Assembly (NCBI GenBank): GCA_007129135.1
Contig: SKWB01000034.1
Span: forward strand, 1 to 7,461
Source: Halococcaceae archaeon
GTDB taxonomy: Archaea > Halobacteriota > Halobacteria > Halobacteriales > Halalkalicoccaceae
Direction: 5' to 3'
DNA: 7,461 nt
The notes beneath the pieces were generated by a model. That model saw only the letters and a program-made list of their open reading frames with translations. It did no database searches and was not told where the DNA came from. The translations under genes and the position numbers were made by a program. The first letter of the stretch is position 1. Every line of letters begins with the position of its first letter. Below are positions 1 to 5,589 of this stretch, in pieces.

Positions 1-625
1 AGATCGGCGTGAACGCGACGTAGGACTCGTCGGCGGTTTCCTGATACCGCGAGAGCACCTCGCTCGCTCGCGCTCGGTTCTCCAGGAGGAAACGCGTCGC
101 CGCCTCGAACTCACCGGCCTCGTAGAGCTCGGTGTTCGAGACCAGCTCGATCGGGACACCGAGTTCCTCCGCGCCGCGCCCGATCAGGTTCGAGAAGTGT
201 GTGCCGTAGCTCTCACAGCAGCCGAACGGGTCCGGGATGTCGGTGTAGGGGGCACCGAGGTTCCGTCCGAGAGCGCCGGCGTCGACGTCCCCCAGATCGG
301 CGAGCGAGCCGTCGAGGTCACAGAGCGTCCGCGGGAGCTTCCGTAACGGGTCGCGGTCGTCGGCGGTGAACACCTGTCGCACCTCGTGGCCCCGCTCACG
401 GAGCGCCTCGGCGACGTAGTAGCCGCGCATCACCTCGTTCATGTTCCCGAGGTGCGGGACGCCCGAGGGGGAGATGCCGCCTTTCACGACGATCGGTTCG
501 TCGGACTCGCGCTCGCCGCTCTCGGTCTCCGCCGTCACGCGTTCTTCGATCCTGTCCGCGACCTCGTCGGCCCAGAAGACGTGTCGGTCCTCGCTCTCGC
601 CGAGGACGTAGGGGGAGTCGCTCAT
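1..625 (-). CDS. lysS: Class I lysyl-tRNA synthetase, N-terminal part (runs off left edge)
   Basis: Lysyl-tRNA synthetase charges tRNA-Lys with lysine in the cytoplasm. The visible 208 residues begin MSDSPYVLG and match the archaeal class I type rather than the bacterial class II type. The nucleotide-binding HIGH-like signature appears as SGVPHLGN at residues 54-61, preceded by VVKGGISP. Further in come FTADDRDPLRKLP and DPFGCCESYGTHF, both familiar from class I LysRS. The family is about 500-550 residues, so the C-terminal half, including the KMSKS-like loop and the anticodon-binding region, lies outside the window. The start is the ATG at 623-625, which overlaps the pyrH stop as ATGA. No Shine-Dalgarno sequence is visible, so translational coupling to pyrH is likely. 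Identification is firm. Confidence 0.95.
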   Translation of the reverse strand, partial: MSDSPYVLGESEDRHVFWADEVADRIEERVTAETESGERESDEPIVVKGGISPSGVPHLGNMNEVMRGYYVAEALRERGHEVRQVFTADDRDPLRKLPRTLCDLDGSLADLGDVDAGALGRNLGAPYTDIPDPFGCCESYGTHFSNLIGRGAEELGVPIELVSNTELYEAGEFEAATRFLLENRARASEVLSRYQETADESYVAFTPI

Positions 626-1344
626 TCGCCGTCGACCCAGTAGGTCGGTTCTGCTCCCATCCCCTCCGGGATCACGTCGGTGCCGTCGTGGTCGCCGTAT
701 CGCACGGCGGCGGCGATCCGGTCGGGGTCGGTCCCGTCGAGGACGATCGTTCGCATGCCCGATCGCTCGATCACCTTCGCCGCGAGCAGGTCGACCGGCG
801 CCGAGGCGCCCGCGTTCATCTCGATACCGGCGATCACGTCGACGAGCTCGCCAGGGGTCAGCCGGTCGAACCGCGTCGCCTCGCCGTCCTCGTTCGGGTC
901 GGCGTCGAACACGCCGGGGACGCTCGTCGCGTAGACGAGCAGGTCCGCACCGACGTACTCCGAGAGCGCGGCGGCGACGGCGTCGGTCGTCTGCGCCGGC
1001 GTGACCCCACCCATCACGCAGACGTCGCCGCGTCGGATCGCCTCGCCGGCGTCCTCGTACGTTCGCGCGGGCGACGGGACGACCTGGTCCCCGAGGGCGG
1101 CGATCAGCAGCCGTGCGTTCAGTCGCGTCGCCCCGATCCCGATCTCGTCGAGTTCGATCTCGTTCGCGCCGAGCGCCCGGGCGGCCCCGATGTACTCCCG
1201 GGCGACGCCGCCGCCCCCGACGACAGCGCCGACGGCGACGCCCTCCGCGGCGAGCTCCTCGACGACGGACGCGTGTGCCGCGACGCGTCCGGACCCGAGA
1301 TCGGGCACGAGGACGCTTCCACCCACAGAGATCACGACTCTCAT
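622..1344 (-). CDS. pyrH: UMP kinase, archaeal type
   Basis: UMP kinase phosphorylates UMP to UDP with ATP in pyrimidine nucleotide synthesis. The 240-residue protein has the amino-acid-kinase fold signatures: an N-terminal strand and loop ISVGGSVLVP (residues 5-14), a glycine loop VVGGGGVAREYI (41-52), IGATRLNARLLIAAL (70-84), and a nucleotide-binding stretch MGGVTPAQTTDAV (111-123) followed by ADLLVYATSVPGVFDADP (133-150). The end GDHDGT (217-222) matches archaeal PyrH. The length is normal for the archaeal form. The ATG at 1344 lies about 28 nt downstream of the A/T centre of CCCTTAAGGG, fitting a leaderless transcript. It leads a probable two-gene unit with lysS, overlapping it by 4 nt. 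I recall the pyrH-lysS pairing as common in haloarchaea. Confidence 0.95.
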   Translation of the reverse strand: MRVVISVGGSVLVPDLGSGRVAAHASVVEELAAEGVAVGAVVGGGGVAREYIGAARALGANEIELDEIGIGATRLNARLLIAALGDQVVPSPARTYEDAGEAIRRGDVCVMGGVTPAQTTDAVAAALSEYVGADLLVYATSVPGVFDADPNEDGEATRFDRLTPGELVDVIAGIEMNAGASAPVDLLAAKVIERSGMRTIVLDGTDPDRIAAAVRYGDHDGTDVIPEGMGAEPTYWVDGE

Positions 1345-1367
1345 TGAGAGCGCGTAGCCCGGAGTCT

Positions 1368-1377
1368 CCCTTAAGGG
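1368..1377 (-). promoter_or_regulatory. Putative box A of the pyrH-lysS promoter
   Basis: The perfect 10-bp palindrome CCCTTAAGGG is centred about 28 nt upstream of the pyrH ATG. This is where an archaeal TATA element sits for a leaderless transcript. It is the most A/T-rich point in the 85-bp gap between pyrH and the divergent mobB-moaE gene. The assignment rests on position and composition only. Confidence 0.5.
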
Positions 1378-1398
1378 TTGTCACCGCCACCGACGACA

Positions 1399-1406
1399 CC
1401 TACAAG
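1399..1406 (+). promoter_or_regulatory. Putative box A of the mobB-moaE promoter
   Basis: The sequence CCTACAAG lies 24-31 nt upstream of the ATG at 1430, the expected TATA position for a leaderless haloarchaeal transcript. It is a weak match to the usual TTTAAA-like element. It also argues for the start at 1430 rather than the GTG at 1406, because the GTG would fall at the box itself. Confidence 0.4.
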
Positions 1407-1429
1407 TGCGCGAGCGACGACCTCCCCGC

Positions 1430-2257
1430 ATGAACGTACTCGGCGTCGTCGGTCCCTCCGACTCGGGGAAGACGACCCTCGTCGAACGGCTCACCGAACG
1501 GCTCTCCGAGGAGGGTCGGGTCGGGACGGTCAAACGGATGACTCACGCCCCCGAGGTCGACACCGAGGGGAAGGACACCGCACGGCACCGCGCGGCCGGG
1601 GCCGACGTCACCTACGGGCTGACCGACGAGGAGGGCTGGTTCGCCACCGGCGAGGAACTCTCGCTCCCGGAGGCGCTCGACCGACTGGCGCCCGACTACG
1701 ACTACGCGCTCGTCGAGGGCTTCTCGGAGGCGCGGATCCCACAGGTCGTCCTCGGCGGGCGCGAGCACGCGGGCGAGGCGCTCGTCGAGGCGGAGACGGC
1801 CGACGACGTGGATCTGGATGACGTGATCGACGCGCTCTCCGGAACCGGGCCGTACGTCACCCTCGAGACGCTCGTGGCACGCGCGAAACGCTCGCCGCGG
1901 GCGGACCGGGCGGGTGCGATCGCGACCTTCACCGGACGCGTCAGGGAGCGCGACAGCGAGGAGGACGACCCCACGGAGTTCCTCGAGTTCGAGACGTACG
2001 AGGGGGTCGCCGAGGACCGCATGCGGGCGATCGAGACGGAGCTCGGAGCGCGCGACGGGGTCTACGAGGTCCTCAGCCACCACCGAACGGGAGTCGTCGC
2101 CTCGGGCGAGGACATCGTCTTCGTGGTCGTCCTCGCCGGTCACCGCGAGGAGGCGTTCCGAACCGTCGAGGACGGGATCAACCGCCTCAAGGACGAGGTG
2201 CCGATCTTCAAGAAGGAGGTCACGATCGACGAGGAGTTCTGGGTCCACGCTACCTGA
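1430..2257 (+). CDS. moaE: MobB-MoaE fusion: MGD biosynthesis adapter plus molybdopterin synthase large subunit
   Basis: This 275-residue protein joins two molybdenum-cofactor domains. Residues 1 to about 120 are a MobB-type GTP-binding domain: P-loop GPSDSGKTT (8-16), then HRAAGADVTYG (53-63) and ALVEGFSEARIPQVV (93-107). Residues about 145-275 are MoaE, the catalytic subunit of molybdopterin synthase, which with a MoaD-like sulfur carrier converts precursor Z to molybdopterin. MoaE landmarks are FTGRVR (167-172), AGHREEAF (236-243), and K254 and K261, seven residues apart, which match E. coli K119 and K126. All expected catalytic residues appear present. The linker (about 120-145) is acidic. 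The same domain order is known in haloarchaea, where as I recall the two equivalent lysines of Haloferax MoaE form isopeptide links with SAMP1. The gene stands alone, diverging from pyrH. The start at 1430 is preferred over the upstream GTG because the P-loop lies at the expected depth and a box A sits 24-31 nt upstream. Confidence 0.92.
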   Translation: MNVLGVVGPSDSGKTTLVERLTERLSEEGRVGTVKRMTHAPEVDTEGKDTARHRAAGADVTYGLTDEEGWFATGEELSLPEALDRLAPDYDYALVEGFSEARIPQVVLGGREHAGEALVEAETADDVDLDDVIDALSGTGPYVTLETLVARAKRSPRADRAGAIATFTGRVRERDSEEDDPTEFLEFETYEGVAEDRMRAIETELGARDGVYEVLSHHRTGVVASGEDIVFVVVLAGHREEAFRTVEDGINRLKDEVPIFKKEVTIDEEFWVHAT

Positions 2258-2340
2258 CCGGTCGATACACGAGAAAGACCGAGAAACAAACGTCCGACGG
2301 CCGTTGCCGGGGACCGGTCGCTCTGTCGACCCAGTATTCG

Positions 2341-2353
2341 GAACGAAGCGTTC
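2341..2353. repeat. Inverted repeat GAACG-N3-CGTTC, candidate operator
   Basis: This is a perfect 5+5 bp palindrome with a 3-bp spacer (AAG). A second copy with the same arrangement and a near-identical half-site lies 55 bp downstream, so the two together read RAACG-N3-CGTTY. The symmetry suits a dimeric helix-turn-helix regulator. It lies about 155 bp upstream of the small-protein ATG. Function is inferred. Confidence 0.4.
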
Positions 2354-2395
2354 TCAGGCGATAATAAAACGTCTGCGCCGGTTTAAACACTTGCT

Positions 2396-2408
2396 AAACG
2401 TATCGTTT
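2396..2408. repeat. Inverted repeat AAACG-N3-CGTTT, candidate operator
   Basis: This is a perfect 5+5 bp palindrome with spacer TAT. It differs from the copy at 2341-2353 only in the outermost base pair of each half-site and the spacer. The centres are 55 bp apart, close to five helical turns. It lies about 50 bp upstream of the TATA box at 2459. Function is inferred from symmetry and repetition. Confidence 0.4.
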
Positions 2409-2458
2409 TACGACAGTTTCTACGAATCCGACCGAAGTAAACCTAATCTTCCCGATGG

Positions 2459-2466
2459 TATAAGAG
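2459..2466 (+). promoter_or_regulatory. Putative TATA box of the 79-aa protein gene
   Basis: TATAAGAG lies 30-37 nt upstream of the ATG at 2496. Placing the transcription start about 25 nt beyond the box centre gives a 5' leader of only a few nucleotides. This is slightly further upstream than the boxes of the other genes in the window. Confidence 0.5.
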
Positions 2467-2495
2467 CATACGAAAAAGAGCGCCAGTGACTCACA

Positions 2496-2735
2496 ATGAG
2501 CACCTCCGCACACCCCAGCCAGAACAGCAAGGAAGCGCGACTGAAGCGGTACCTGGCCGAGCAGGCCGCCGACGGCGAACTCTACTTCAAGGGGAAGTTC
2601 ATCGCCGACGACGTCGGCCTGTCGCCGAAGGAGATCGGCGCGTTGATGGTGAAGCTCTCCGATTCAGCGACGGATTTAGAGATCGAGAAGTGGTCGTACA
2701 CGAGCGCGACCACCTGGCGCGTCTCCTCCACGTGA
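2496..2735 (+). CDS. Small conserved haloarchaeal protein, probable winged-helix-like fold (DUF7123-like)
   Basis: This 79-residue protein starts MSTSAHPSQN and has a short polar tail followed by a compact core. SKEARLKRYLAEQ (11-23) looks helical. YFKGKFIADDVGLSPKEIGA (30-49) resembles a helix-turn-helix, with a turn at GLSPKE. EIEKWSYTSATTWRV (62-76) could form the two strands of a wing. From memory it resembles a small haloarchaeal family of unknown function catalogued as DUF7123, but I could not check this. Function is unknown: DNA or RNA binding is suggested by the fold pattern only. The gene has its own TATA box, an unusually AT-rich upstream region with paired palindromes, and no operon partner, since the next gene has its own box A. 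It appears intact. Confidence 0.82.
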   Translation: MSTSAHPSQNSKEARLKRYLAEQAADGELYFKGKFIADDVGLSPKEIGALMVKLSDSATDLEIEKWSYTSATTWRVSST

Positions 2736-2751
2736 GCCCCACCGGCCCGCT

Positions 2752-2764
2752 GCTAAGGGTTAAT
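2752..2764 (+). promoter_or_regulatory. Putative box A of the site-2 protease gene
   Basis: GCTAAGGGTTAAT contains the only A/T-rich run in the 54-bp gap and lies 26-38 nt upstream of the ATG at 2790. The word GCTAAGG recurs at 2775-2781, 23 bp on, close to the likely transcription start. It is a modest match to the haloarchaeal TATA pattern. Confidence 0.4.
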
Positions 2765-2789
2765 GAGCCTGCGCGCTAAGGCAGGGTAG

Positions 2790-3908
2790 ATGCAGCAGCC
2801 GGAGCCGCCCGACGACGGTCCACCGCTCTCCGCGCTCTCCGACGTCTTCTGGGTCTACGAGGTCGGCCGAGACGGCGAGGAGCTCCGGTACTACGGCGAG
2901 CCGATCGTCGACGGCCGGACGCTGATGCGGGAGCTCTGGCCCGTCTTCCGCGAGTCGGGCTACGAGATCCGGCTCACGCGCGACCACGGGGAGTGGCTCC
3001 TGGTCGCCGAGCCGGTCTCGCTCGGCGTCGAGGGGATCCCGTGGACGCACCTGATCCTCTTCGCGCTCACCGTCGCCTCGACGCTCTTCGCCGGCTCGCT
3101 CTGGTACCACTACGACCCGTTCTCGCTCGAAGCGCTACAGGCGTGGCCCTTCACGGCCGCCGTCCTCGGGGTGCTCGCGGTCCACGAGCTCGGCCACTAC
3201 GTCATGGGCCGCTACCACAAGGTACAGGTCTCGTTGCCGTATTTCATCCCGATCCCGACGCTGATCGGAACGATGGGCGCGGTGATCAAGATGAAGGGAC
3301 AGATCCCCAGTCGTCGGGCGCTGTTCGACATCGGCGTCGCGGGCCCGCTCGCGGGTCTGGCCGCCACGATCGTCGTCGCGGTGATCGGTCTCCACCTCCC
3401 GCCGGTGACCGCCCCGCAGGAGCTGGTCGCCGACCCCGACGCCGGCGTCTACATCGAACTCGGCTATCCCCCGCTGCTCGAGTTCCTCGCCTGGCTGTTC
3501 GACCGCCCGCTTCACTACGACGACCCCGCGGTGGCGGTGAACCCCGTCGTCGTCGGCGCGTGGGTCGGGATGTTCGTCACCTTCCTCAACATGATCCCCG
3601 TCGGACAGCTCGACGGCGGGCACATCACCCGTGCGATCCTCGGCGAGGACGCCGATCGGATCTCCGCGTTCGTCCCCGTGGTGCTCTTCTCGCTCGCTGG
3701 CTACCTCTACTACCTCGCGGGGGTTCCGGGTGACGCCGCGTTCATCTGGGCGTTCTGGGGCTTTCTCGCGCTCGTCGTCGGGTTCATGGGTTCAGCTCAA
3801 CCGATCGACGACGCCGAACTGGGGAGGGGGAGAGTCGCCGTGGGCGTGCTCACCGTGGTCCTCGGGCTGCTCTGTTTCACCCCGGTTCCGATACAGGTCG
3901 TCGGGTGA
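2790..3908 (+). CDS. Site-2 protease family (M50) membrane zinc metalloprotease
   Basis: This is a predicted intramembrane metalloprotease of the S2P/M50 family, which cleaves membrane-spanning substrates within the bilayer. The 372-residue protein has a soluble, acidic N-terminal segment (residues 1 to about 80), then several hydrophobic spans (roughly 85-104, 119-138, 181-203, 252-270, 293-312, 317-334 and 348-366). The zinc-binding motif HELGH is at 132-136, and the third-ligand motif NMIPVGQLDGG is at 267-277 with Asp275. GTMGAVIKM (160-168) followed by RRALFDIGVAGPLAGL (175-190) resembles the EGY-like and cyanobacterial S2P group. No PDZ domain is visible between the two motifs. Both metal-binding motifs are intact, so it is probably active. 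No partner gene adjoins that would name the substrate, which cannot be predicted here. It converges with thiL across 26 bp. Confidence 0.92.
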   Translation: MQQPEPPDDGPPLSALSDVFWVYEVGRDGEELRYYGEPIVDGRTLMRELWPVFRESGYEIRLTRDHGEWLLVAEPVSLGVEGIPWTHLILFALTVASTLFAGSLWYHYDPFSLEALQAWPFTAAVLGVLAVHELGHYVMGRYHKVQVSLPYFIPIPTLIGTMGAVIKMKGQIPSRRALFDIGVAGPLAGLAATIVVAVIGLHLPPVTAPQELVADPDAGVYIELGYPPLLEFLAWLFDRPLHYDDPAVAVNPVVVGAWVGMFVTFLNMIPVGQLDGGHITRAILGEDADRISAFVPVVLFSLAGYLYYLAGVPGDAAFIWAFWGFLALVVGFMGSAQPIDDAELGRGRVAVGVLTVVLGLLCFTPVPIQVVG

Positions 3909-3934
3909 CGGAGGTCGTTCGTGGGTCTGTCAGC

Positions 3935-4801
3935 TCACTCGTGGGTATAGCCCCGATCCGCGAGCGGGTCGCCGTCCATCGTGATCCCCTCACCGGTCGT
4001 CTCCCCGATCACGCTGATCGGTGTCCCCGTCCCCGATCCGACCGCCTCGAGACGCTCGTCGGGGATCGTGAACACCAGTTCGAAGTCCTCGCCGAAGGTG
4101 ACGGCCAGCTCCTCCGCGCGCTCCGGGGCGAACTCGTACAGCGCGTCGTCGATCGGGAGCGCCTCGCGCTCGATCGCGAAGCCACAGCCGCTCGCCTCCG
4201 AGAGCTGGTGGAGCGACCGGGCGAGGCCGTCGCTCGAGTCCATCATCGCGCTCGCCCGTCCGGCGAGCGCCCTGCCGGCTTCGACTCGGGGTGTGAACCG
4301 AAACAGCTCGTTGCCTCGGTCTCTCTCCCCGGTCTCGAACGCTTCCAGTCCCGCCGCACTCCGCCCGAGCGTTCCGGTCACGCAGAGGAGCTCTCCCACA
4401 ACCGCCCCCGACCGGAGGACCGGCTCCTCGACGCGGCCGAGGGCGGTCGTCGCCACGGTGAACTCCTCGTGGGTGTCGAGGTCGCCGCCGACGTACTCGG
4501 CTCCGACCGCCCCGCAGACCTCGCTCGCCCCGCGCACGAACGCCCCGAGCTCCTCGTCGTCGAACTCGGGGGCGGCGTAGACCGCGACGGCCGCGACCGC
4601 CTCCGCGCCCATCGCGGCGACGTCCGAGAGCGAGGCGCCGACTGCACGCCAGCCGGCGGTGTAGCGCGTGGTGCCCCGGGGGAAGTCGGTCGTCTCGTGG
4701 AGCATGTCGGTGGTGAGCACGCAGCCGTCGATCACGGCGGCGTCGTCGCCCGCGTGGTGCAGTTCGTCCGAGAGCATCGCGAGCGCGGCCCGTTCGTCCA
4801 T
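3935..4801 (-). CDS. thiL: Thiamine-monophosphate kinase
   Basis: ThiL phosphorylates thiamine monophosphate to thiamine diphosphate, the active cofactor, using ATP. The 288 residues show the PurM/ThiL fold signatures in order: GDDAAVI (18-24), TTDMLHETTDF (30-40), GASLSDVAAMGA (55-66), YVGGDL (103-108), MMDSSDGLARSL (186-197) and GEDFELVF (237-244). The acidic metal- and nucleotide-binding residues are all in place. It is near the short end of the family range but complete at both ends. It diverges from the HAD gene with a 56-bp gap that contains one A/T-rich box serving one or both genes, and it converges on the protease gene. No other thiamine gene is in the window. Confidence 0.95.
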   Translation of the reverse strand: MDERAALAMLSDELHHAGDDAAVIDGCVLTTDMLHETTDFPRGTTRYTAGWRAVGASLSDVAAMGAEAVAAVAVYAAPEFDDEELGAFVRGASEVCGAVGAEYVGGDLDTHEEFTVATTALGRVEEPVLRSGAVVGELLCVTGTLGRSAAGLEAFETGERDRGNELFRFTPRVEAGRALAGRASAMMDSSDGLARSLHQLSEASGCGFAIEREALPIDDALYEFAPERAEELAVTFGEDFELVFTIPDERLEAVGSGTGTPISVIGETTGEGITMDGDPLADRGYTHE

Positions 4802-4823
4802 GAGCCCGGTTCGAGGGTGAGGG

Positions 4824-4831
4824 GCAAAAGG
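4824..4831. promoter_or_regulatory. Single A/T-rich box between divergent thiL and HAD genes
   Basis: GCAAAAGG (CCTTTTGC on the other strand) is the only A/T-rich run in the 56-bp gap. It lies about 23-30 nt upstream of the thiL ATG and about 27-34 nt upstream of the HAD ATG, so it is in TATA position for both. One box may serve both directions, or it may serve thiL alone, because the minus-strand reading CTTTTG looks more like a haloarchaeal box A. Confidence 0.45.
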
Positions 4832-4857
4832 AGGCCGGTCGGGGGATCGACGCGGCT

Positions 4858-5564
4858 ATGGCGCAGTCACACGAACCCGCGGTCGTGTCCGGGCCGATCG
4901 ACGCCGTGACGTTCGACCTCGACGGGACGCTCTGTCGGTACGAACGGTCGCCGGGCGAACTGCTCGACCTCGCGTTCGAGGCGGTCGGGGTCGACCCGGT
5001 TTTCTCCGAGGCGGAGTATTTCGCGGCCTACGACCGGTTCGCGGCCGAGGGCATCGGAATGAACGAGCTTCGGGAGCGGTGTTTCCGGTGGCTCTGTGAG
5101 CGAGCGGACCACGATCCTACCCTCGGAACCGACCTCGCGGCGGCGTTCGCGGCCGAGCGTGACCACCGACGGGTCGTCCCGCACCCCGGTGCACGGGAGG
5201 CGATCGAGGCGGCCCGCGAGGTCGGTCCGGTCGCCCTCGTCACGAACGGACCACCGGACATGCAGCGTGAGAAGCTCGTCGGCGTGGGTTTCGACGGCGC
5301 GTTCGCTCACCACACCTTCGCGGGGTTCGAGACGCCGGCGAAGCCGGATCCCGAACCGTTCGACCGCACGCTCTGGCGGGATCGAGAGCGCCAGAGCGTG
5401 CGCTGCACGTCGGCGACTCCCCGGGGACGGATGTCGCAGGTGCGAGTGCGGCCGGGATGCGCTCGGCGCTGATCGGGAAGCGAAGCGACGGCGAGCCGAC
5501 CCACCGGATCGATTCGCTGTCGGCCCTCCCGGACCTGCTCGAGCGACGACAACGACGAATTTAA
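4858..5564 (+). pseudogene. HAD-family hydrolase, frameshifted near 5370-5390
   Basis: This is a haloacid-dehalogenase-like phosphohydrolase whose substrate cannot be named. The first frame gives motif I FDLDGTL (residues 19-25, nucleophile D20, acid D22), a helical cap region, motif II VTNG (128-131) and the motif III lysine in KPDPEPFDR (162-170). After about 5370 the first frame degenerates into Arg-rich sequence and stops at 5470-5472 (204 aa). The family's ending continues instead in the frame offset by one lost base: PERALHVGDSPGTDVAGASAAG from about 5391, with motif IV GDSPGTD, running to TAA at 5562-5564. Restoring one base near 5370-5390 would give about 235 residues, normal for the family. 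As read, the product lacks motif IV and is probably inactive. A real mutation and a sequencing or assembly error cannot be told apart here. If a tool calls an intact CDS, it would be 4858-5472. Confidence 0.85.
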
Positions 5565-5565
5565 A
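5560..5565 (+). promoter_or_regulatory. TATA box of the S19e gene
   Basis: TTTAAA is a textbook haloarchaeal box A, lying 25-30 nt upstream of the S19e ATG at 5590, with no Shine-Dalgarno sequence between. A leaderless transcript is expected. The TAA that ends the HAD reading frame (5562-5564) lies inside this box. It is the strongest promoter match in the window, as suits a ribosomal protein gene. Confidence 0.7.
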
Positions 5566-5589
5566 CGTGTCACGGGCGAATCGCGGGCA

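Larger units (their letters stand above)
2258..2495. other. AT-rich intergenic region with repeats and promoter elements
   Basis: This 238-bp gap carries no credible gene. From about 2335 to 2480 it is far richer in A and T than anything else in the window. It holds two 13-bp inverted repeats of one design (2341-2353 and 2396-2408), the 8-bp palindrome GTTTAAAC at 2381-2388, repeated AAACGT words at 2288, 2367 and 2396, and a TATA box at 2459-2466. On the minus strand, TTTTATTAT at about 2361-2369 could also act as a box A, aimed back into the moaE 3' end. No U-tract terminator for moaE is obvious. The region probably serves transcription control of the downstream small gene. A small RNA is possible, but I see no direct sign of one. 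Confidence 0.6.

Noticed and set aside
688..1347. 219-aa open frame on the plus strand opposite pyrH
   Set aside because: It is a shadow of pyrH with no family resemblance.
1406..1429. Alternative GTG start adding eight residues to MobB-MoaE
   Set aside because: It would place the start at the likely box A and adds an Arg/Pro-rich stub. The ATG at 1430 gives the normal MobB N-terminus.
1400..2248. 282-aa open frame on the minus strand opposite mobB-moaE
   Set aside because: The plus strand encodes a protein with intact MobB and MoaE motifs. The opposite frame has no recognisable motif.
2256..2320. Repeated GACCGGTCG at 2256-2264 and 2312-2320
   Set aside because: The same word occurs inside S19e (5780-5788). 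It is a GC-rich palindrome expected by chance in this genome.
1914..2489. Plus-strand frame extending from inside moaE through the AT-rich gap
   Set aside because: Its first half is an out-of-frame moaE shadow. The second half crosses the palindromes and TATA box, has composition unlike haloarchaeal proteins, and shows no motif.
2752..2781. Direct repeat GCTAAGG 23 bp apart before the protease gene
   Set aside because: It is only 7 bp with two copies, too short to claim as an operator without conservation data.
3905..4909. 334-aa open frame on the plus strand opposite thiL
   Set aside because: The thiL motifs on the minus strand are all intact. This frame is low-complexity and Arg-rich, and it crosses the thiL promoter.
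5376..5405. Third-frame reading GIESARA between the two HAD frames, suggesting two separate indels
   Set aside because: It fits the family loop before motif IV, but it needs two extra bases at two places. One lost base explains the data more simply, so it is left as a minor alternative.
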